A DNA stretch of 36,031 bases from Nostocaceae cyanobacterium. Its GTDB lineage: Bacteria; Cyanobacteriota; Cyanobacteriia; Cyanobacteriales; Nostocaceae. The notes below the pieces were generated by a model that ran no database searches, was not told the origin of the DNA, and worked only from the letters and a program-made list of their open reading frames with translations. The stretch's first letter is position 1, and each line of letters opens with the position of its first letter. Made by a program: the position numbers and the translations under genes. Below, in pieces: positions 32,538 to 36,031 of this stretch. The stretch is from NCBI GenBank assembly GCA_030065825.1, contig JASJCY010000032.1, forward strand, positions 1-36,031, written 5' to 3'.

Positions 32538-35279
32538 ATGATTCCCAGGTTATTAAACAATCGCTATCAAATCATACGCACTTTAGGGAGTGGTGGATTT
32601 GGCGAAACTTTTCTAGCACAAGATACCCATTTACCTTCCCATCGCATTTGTGTAATTAAACAACTAAAGCCTATCAACGATAAACCACAAGTTTACCAAC
32701 TTCTACAAGCAAGATTTGCTAGGGAAGCAGCGATTTTAGAGTCATTGGGTGAAGGTCATCAGCAAATACCAAAATTATACGCCTATTTTATAGAAAATGA
32801 TAATTTTTATTTGGTACAAGAATTAGTAGAAGGTGCCACCCTTAATGAGAAATTACAAAATGAAGGACTTTTTCATGAAAGTTTAGTCACTGAAATTTTA
32901 ATAAGTATTTTAGGAGTTTTAGATTATATCCACTCCCAAGGGATTATTCATAGAGATATTAAACCTAGTAATATAATTTATCGCCAACAAGACAACAAAC
33001 CCGTTTTAATTGATTTTGGTATCGCCAAGGAAATGATGAATTCTGTGGTGGATACAGAAGGTAAAATTACCACTTCTATTGTAGTCGGTACTCCTGGTTT
33101 TATGCCTCCAGAACAAGCCGCAGGTAAACCAGTGTATGGTAGTGATATTTATAGCTTGGGAATAACAGCAATATATCTATTGACAGGTAAACGTCCCCAA
33201 GACTTACCTCACCATCCTCAAACAGGGGAAGTGGTTTGGAATTTTGAACTTAATATTAATAGTAACTTAGCAAAAGTTTTAAAGAAGGTAGTTAAATCTC
33301 ATCCACGCGATCGCTACACTACTGCTAAGGCAATGCTAGCAGATTTATATCCCCAAGATAGGATTTTAAGTAACTTTTCAACTACTCGTCTTATATCACC
33401 AGAAAATACCCTTAATCAAGAAACTCGCAAATGGGAACAAACTTCTAATTCCCAATTAACAATTCCTACTCAAAAGACATCCACAAATACAATTAATTAT
33501 AGTAGGCAAAGCTACCGTAACCGTCAAATCCTATTAAATAAAGTCAAAAATTATTGGATTAAAGGAGTTTTAGAAACCTCATTACACGGATTAGCCTTAA
33601 TTGAACTTGGTTTAGAGAATCGTCTTGATGTTTTAGCCCGTCCTTGGGGAATGATATGGGAAACCCCAGAACAAGCTAGACAAGCATTACCAAATAATAC
33701 CAAAATTATCGATTTATTTCACCAAATGGGAGATGGACGTTCTCTATTAATTTTGGGTGAACCAGGTTCGGGAAAAACCACAACACTTTTAGAACTAGCG
33801 CGAGACTTAATTACTATTGCTGAACAAGATATTAATCAACAAATTCCAGTCATATTTAACCTTTCAGCATGGACTAATGAAAAAATTACCATTGGCGAAT
33901 GGTTAGTTAGAGAACTTAATACTAAATATCAAGTATCTCAAGAAATTGGTAAAACTTGGCTGGCAAATCAACAGTTATTATTGCTATTAGATGGTTTAGA
34001 TGAAGTCAGTAGCGAACGTAGAGAAAATTGTGTCGCAGCAATCAATAAATTTATTCAGGAATATGGAGAAACAGAAATTGTAGTTTGCAGTCGCATTCAA
34101 GATTATGAATCCTTATCAAATCGTCTATCCTTTCAAGGTGCAGTTTTAATTCAACCTCTATCTTTAGAACAAATTCATCAATATTTCCAAAGTGCAGGTT
34201 CTAAACTTGATGCTGTTCGTACAGCGCTAAAAACTGATGCTAAATTACAAGAATTAGCTAAGTCACCACTAATGCTAAGTATTATTACCCTTGCCTATCA
34301 AGGAATATCAATTACAGACTTACCGGGAATTTCTATAGAAGAACATCGTCAACATTTATTTGATAAATATATTCAAAGAATGTTGTCACGTAGAATTACT
34401 CAAAATTCTTATTCTAAACAAAAAACTATCCACTATTTAACCTGGTTAGCCACCAAAATGAAGCAACAATCACAAACAGTATTTTTAATTGAAAGAATGC
34501 AGCCAGATTGCTTACCATCTAAATTACAAAATTTTATTTATGTTTTCTGTTGTTTGCTAACCTTCGTCTTGCTTGGTTTATTTTTAGGTATACAATTTAT
34601 CCATTTTGAAAGGGCTATTCTAGTTATATTTTTCACGACAATATTTTTTTGGTTACTGTTTGGTTTTGACCGCATTCATCCTGTAGAAACCCTCAAATGG
34701 TCATGGAAAAATACTAAAAATAATCTCCTGATTGGACTTGTAGGAGGAACAATTTTAGGAGTAATACTAAAACTAACTGCTGTAATCGTATATGCAACAA
34801 CTACGAACTTACAAGGTTTCACTAAATATATTAGAGAATTATCTATGTATTCATGGATGCGTGGGATAGTATTTGGCTTGAGTTTAGGGCTAATTTTTGC
34901 GCTGATTAAAGGTTTAACAAGTCCTACCATCCAAAAACAAACCTCCCCTAATCAAGGAATTTGGCAATCAGGAAAAAATGCATTGGTTTTCGGTTCTATT
35001 GGATTTATAGTACTATCTTTAGCAGCTATCTTTTTACATTGGCGTATCCTTGCTTGGGGATTTTTTGGCTTATCTTTTGGTATCGCTGCTGGTGGAGGTG
35101 AAGCCTGTGCTAAACATTTAATTTTACGTATTATACTTTTTTCTAGTGGTTATATACCCTGGAATTATGCAGGTTTTTTAGATTATGCCACTGAAAGAAT
35201 TTTATTGCAAAAAGTCGGTGGAGGCTATATTTTTGTGCATCGTTTATTGTTAGAATATTTTGCCAAAATGGGTAATTAA
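32538..35279 (+). CDS. Ser/Thr protein kinase - NACHT NTPase - membrane fusion protein
   Basis: A 913-residue multidomain protein. The N-terminal Hanks kinase (10-270) is canonical: GSGGFG at 17-22, K41, HRDIKPSN from 138, DFG at 159-161, GTPGFMPPEQ. After a Gln/Thr/Ser-rich linker (285-330) comes a NACHT-type NTPase: Walker A GEPGSGKTT at 407-415, Walker B LLLLLDGLDEV at 480-490, then helices to about 640. The C-terminal quarter (from ~665) has several membrane segments. NACHT proteins are signal-transducing ATPases, often in defence; joining one to a kinase and an anchor suggests a sensor that triggers phosphorylation. No WD40 or TPR sensor repeats are seen. Probably transcribed alone. Confidence 0.9.
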   Translation: MIPRLLNNRYQIIRTLGSGGFGETFLAQDTHLPSHRICVIKQLKPINDKPQVYQLLQARFAREAAILESLGEGHQQIPKLYAYFIENDNFYLVQELVEGATLNEKLQNEGLFHESLVTEILISILGVLDYIHSQGIIHRDIKPSNIIYRQQDNKPVLIDFGIAKEMMNSVVDTEGKITTSIVVGTPGFMPPEQAAGKPVYGSDIYSLGITAIYLLTGKRPQDLPHHPQTGEVVWNFELNINSNLAKVLKKVVKSHPRDRYTTAKAMLADLYPQDRILSNFSTTRLISPENTLNQETRKWEQTSNSQLTIPTQKTSTNTINYSRQSYRNRQILLNKVKNYWIKGVLETSLHGLALIELGLENRLDVLARPWGMIWETPEQARQALPNNTKIIDLFHQMGDGRSLLILGEPGSGKTTTLLELARDLITIAEQDINQQIPVIFNLSAWTNEKITIGEWLVRELNTKYQVSQEIGKTWLANQQLLLLLDGLDEVSSERRENCVAAINKFIQEYGETEIVVCSRIQDYESLSNRLSFQGAVLIQPLSLEQIHQYFQSAGSKLDAVRTALKTDAKLQELAKSPLMLSIITLAYQGISITDLPGISIEEHRQHLFDKYIQRMLSRRITQNSYSKQKTIHYLTWLATKMKQQSQTVFLIERMQPDCLPSKLQNFIYVFCCLLTFVLLGLFLGIQFIHFERAILVIFFTTIFFWLLFGFDRIHPVETLKWSWKNTKNNLLIGLVGGTILGVILKLTAVIVYATTTNLQGFTKYIRELSMYSWMRGIVFGLSLGLIFALIKGLTSPTIQKQTSPNQGIWQSGKNALVFGSIGFIVLSLAAIFLHWRILAWGFFGLSFGIAAGGGEACAKHLILRIILFSSGYIPWNYAGFLDYATERILLQKVGGGYIFVHRLLLEYFAKMGN

Positions 35280-35314
35280 ACCTCGTCCATGTTGAAACCT
35301 GGAGTTTGTCAAAA

Positions 35315-35352
35315 GGGAATAGGGAATAGGGAATAGGGAATAGGGAATAGGG
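35315..35352. repeat. Short tandem repeat GGGAATA
   Basis: About five units of the heptamer between the NACHT gene and the hydrolase; the same family as the tracts at 3618 and 11336. Confidence 0.85.
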
Positions 35353-35462
35353 AACAAAAACTGGTCAATAAAAAACTATGGGTTTCAAAATAGACGTGGT
35401 TTACTATCCCTAAATTCCTCACCCCTTAAAGATAAAAAGATATTTAAATAATCTTAAAGATT

Positions 35463-35933
35463 ATGGAAAGACAAGAATACTTTGAATCCAATGGAATAAA
35501 AATTTATGGCACTCTTACTCTCCCCAATCAAGAAGAAAAACCACCTGCTTGTCTGTTGATTGGAGGTTCATTTCCTCAAACTAGAGACGGAAATTTAGAT
35601 AATTCCCAAACCGACTGGTTCCCGACACCACTACCTGCACGGAATCTCTTTCGGGATGAAGCCAAAATTCTAGAGAAAATTGGTGTTGCCACCTTTAGAT
35701 ACGATAAGCGCGGGTGCGGTGAAAGTGAAGGGGATTTTAATACCACTAGTCTGTTTGATTTGGTAGCAGATGCTAGTAATGCACTGCAATGGTTACGTAG
35801 TTTAGCGGAGATTGACCAGGACAGAATCGGAATTTTGGGACAAAGTGAAGGTGCGGTAATTGCCCTTATGGTAGCAGCACAAAATCTTGACCTGAATCCC
35901 CAATTTCATTTTTGGGATTTTTCTTCTAATTGA
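35463..35933 (+). pseudogene. Alpha/beta hydrolase, 3'-truncated
   Basis: The first 145 residues are a normal alpha/beta-hydrolase start: GGSFPQTRDG (oxyanion region), FRYDKRGCGESEG and nucleophile elbow GQSEG with S128. Then the sequence becomes NPQFHFWDFSSN and stops at 156 residues, whereas the family needs roughly twice that length to supply the Asp and His of the triad. The final residues overlap the 3' end of a gene on the other strand, which points to a deletion or recombination junction near 35895-35906. Probably inactive. Confidence 0.75.
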
Positions 35934-36031
35934 CTCAACCTGTACTCAAATAGCCGATTTTGAAAGGTAATATCCTTGCGAATCAATTGGAGTTCTCCCC
36001 GCATCCGCTCTACTTGGCTACCAATGGTGTA
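35906..36031 (-). CDS. Partial coiled-coil protein, C-terminal end only
   Basis: An open frame enters from the right window edge and ends at a TGA (35906-35908 on this strand). The 41 visible residues (VERMRGELQLIRKDI, then FEYRLSQLEEKSQK) have heptad-like spacing, as in the C-terminal coiled coil of many cyanobacterial proteins. Its stop overlaps the hydrolase end by 28 bp on the opposite strand. Family cannot be named from this piece. Confidence 0.55.
   Translation of the reverse strand, partial: YTIGSQVERMRGELQLIRKDITFQNRLFEYRLSQLEEKSQK

Overview
The window is chromosome-like DNA from a cyanobacterium, most likely a filamentous Nostocales-type species. The evidence is a thylakoid photosystem I accumulation factor homologue, several cyanobacterial families (twin GKKAGRR/GRQTGRR-type kinases, bifunctional nuclease, Uma2), 15 copies of the HIP1 octamer GCGATCGC, and dense short tandem heptamer repeats and miniature inverted-repeat elements between genes. 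Coding density is low and almost every long gap holds repeat DNA.

Layout. Positions 1-720 hold an inverted-repeat element and a 236-bp-period tandem repeat with hairpins. Next come two tandem Ser/Thr kinases (720-3428) flanked by a ~60 bp direct repeat, then 1.4 kb of repeats. From 4854 to 7914 lie a DUF2805 protein, an AAC(6')-like acetyltransferase, PgeF and a membrane protein of unknown function. BirA and a long basic M23 peptidase follow (8455-11134). A histidine-kinase-like protein without its phospho-acceptor histidine (11452-12876), riboflavin synthase, a bifunctional nuclease and an Fe-S aldo/keto reductase run to 16484. A Uma2 - AAA ATPase - DUF3226 cluster (17041-19617) resembles two-gene ATPase/TOPRIM defence modules, but its DUF3226 gene is broken by a perfect 30-bp palindrome. 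After an SRPBCC-like gene come a MoxR ATPase and its DUF2201 partner (20456-22741), a pentapeptide-repeat protein and an atypical SDR (to 25325).

Positions 25449-25756 hold a duplicated module of tRNA-like sequences. Two abutting MITEs, a small exported protein, a conserved hypothetical and the photosystem I factor follow. A relic that looks like the ends of an IS200/IS605 element lies just before murT (29222). The right end carries a small hypothetical, 1.3 kb of nested MITEs, a 913-residue kinase-NACHT-membrane protein, and an alpha/beta hydrolase cut short where a convergent coiled-coil gene enters from the window edge.

Housekeeping genes (birA, ribE, pgeF, murT, bifunctional nuclease) are single units with no long operons. 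The accessory part is signalling (three kinases, one kinase-like sensor), candidate defence or stress modules (ATPase-DUF3226, MoxR-DUF2201, kinase-NACHT) and repeats. The best candidates for something undescribed are the palindrome-split ATPase/DUF3226 pair, the duplicated tRNA-like module, the kinase-NACHT protein and the tandem repeat whose hairpin loops are flipped between copies. Function calls rest on recognisable motifs only; no database search was possible.
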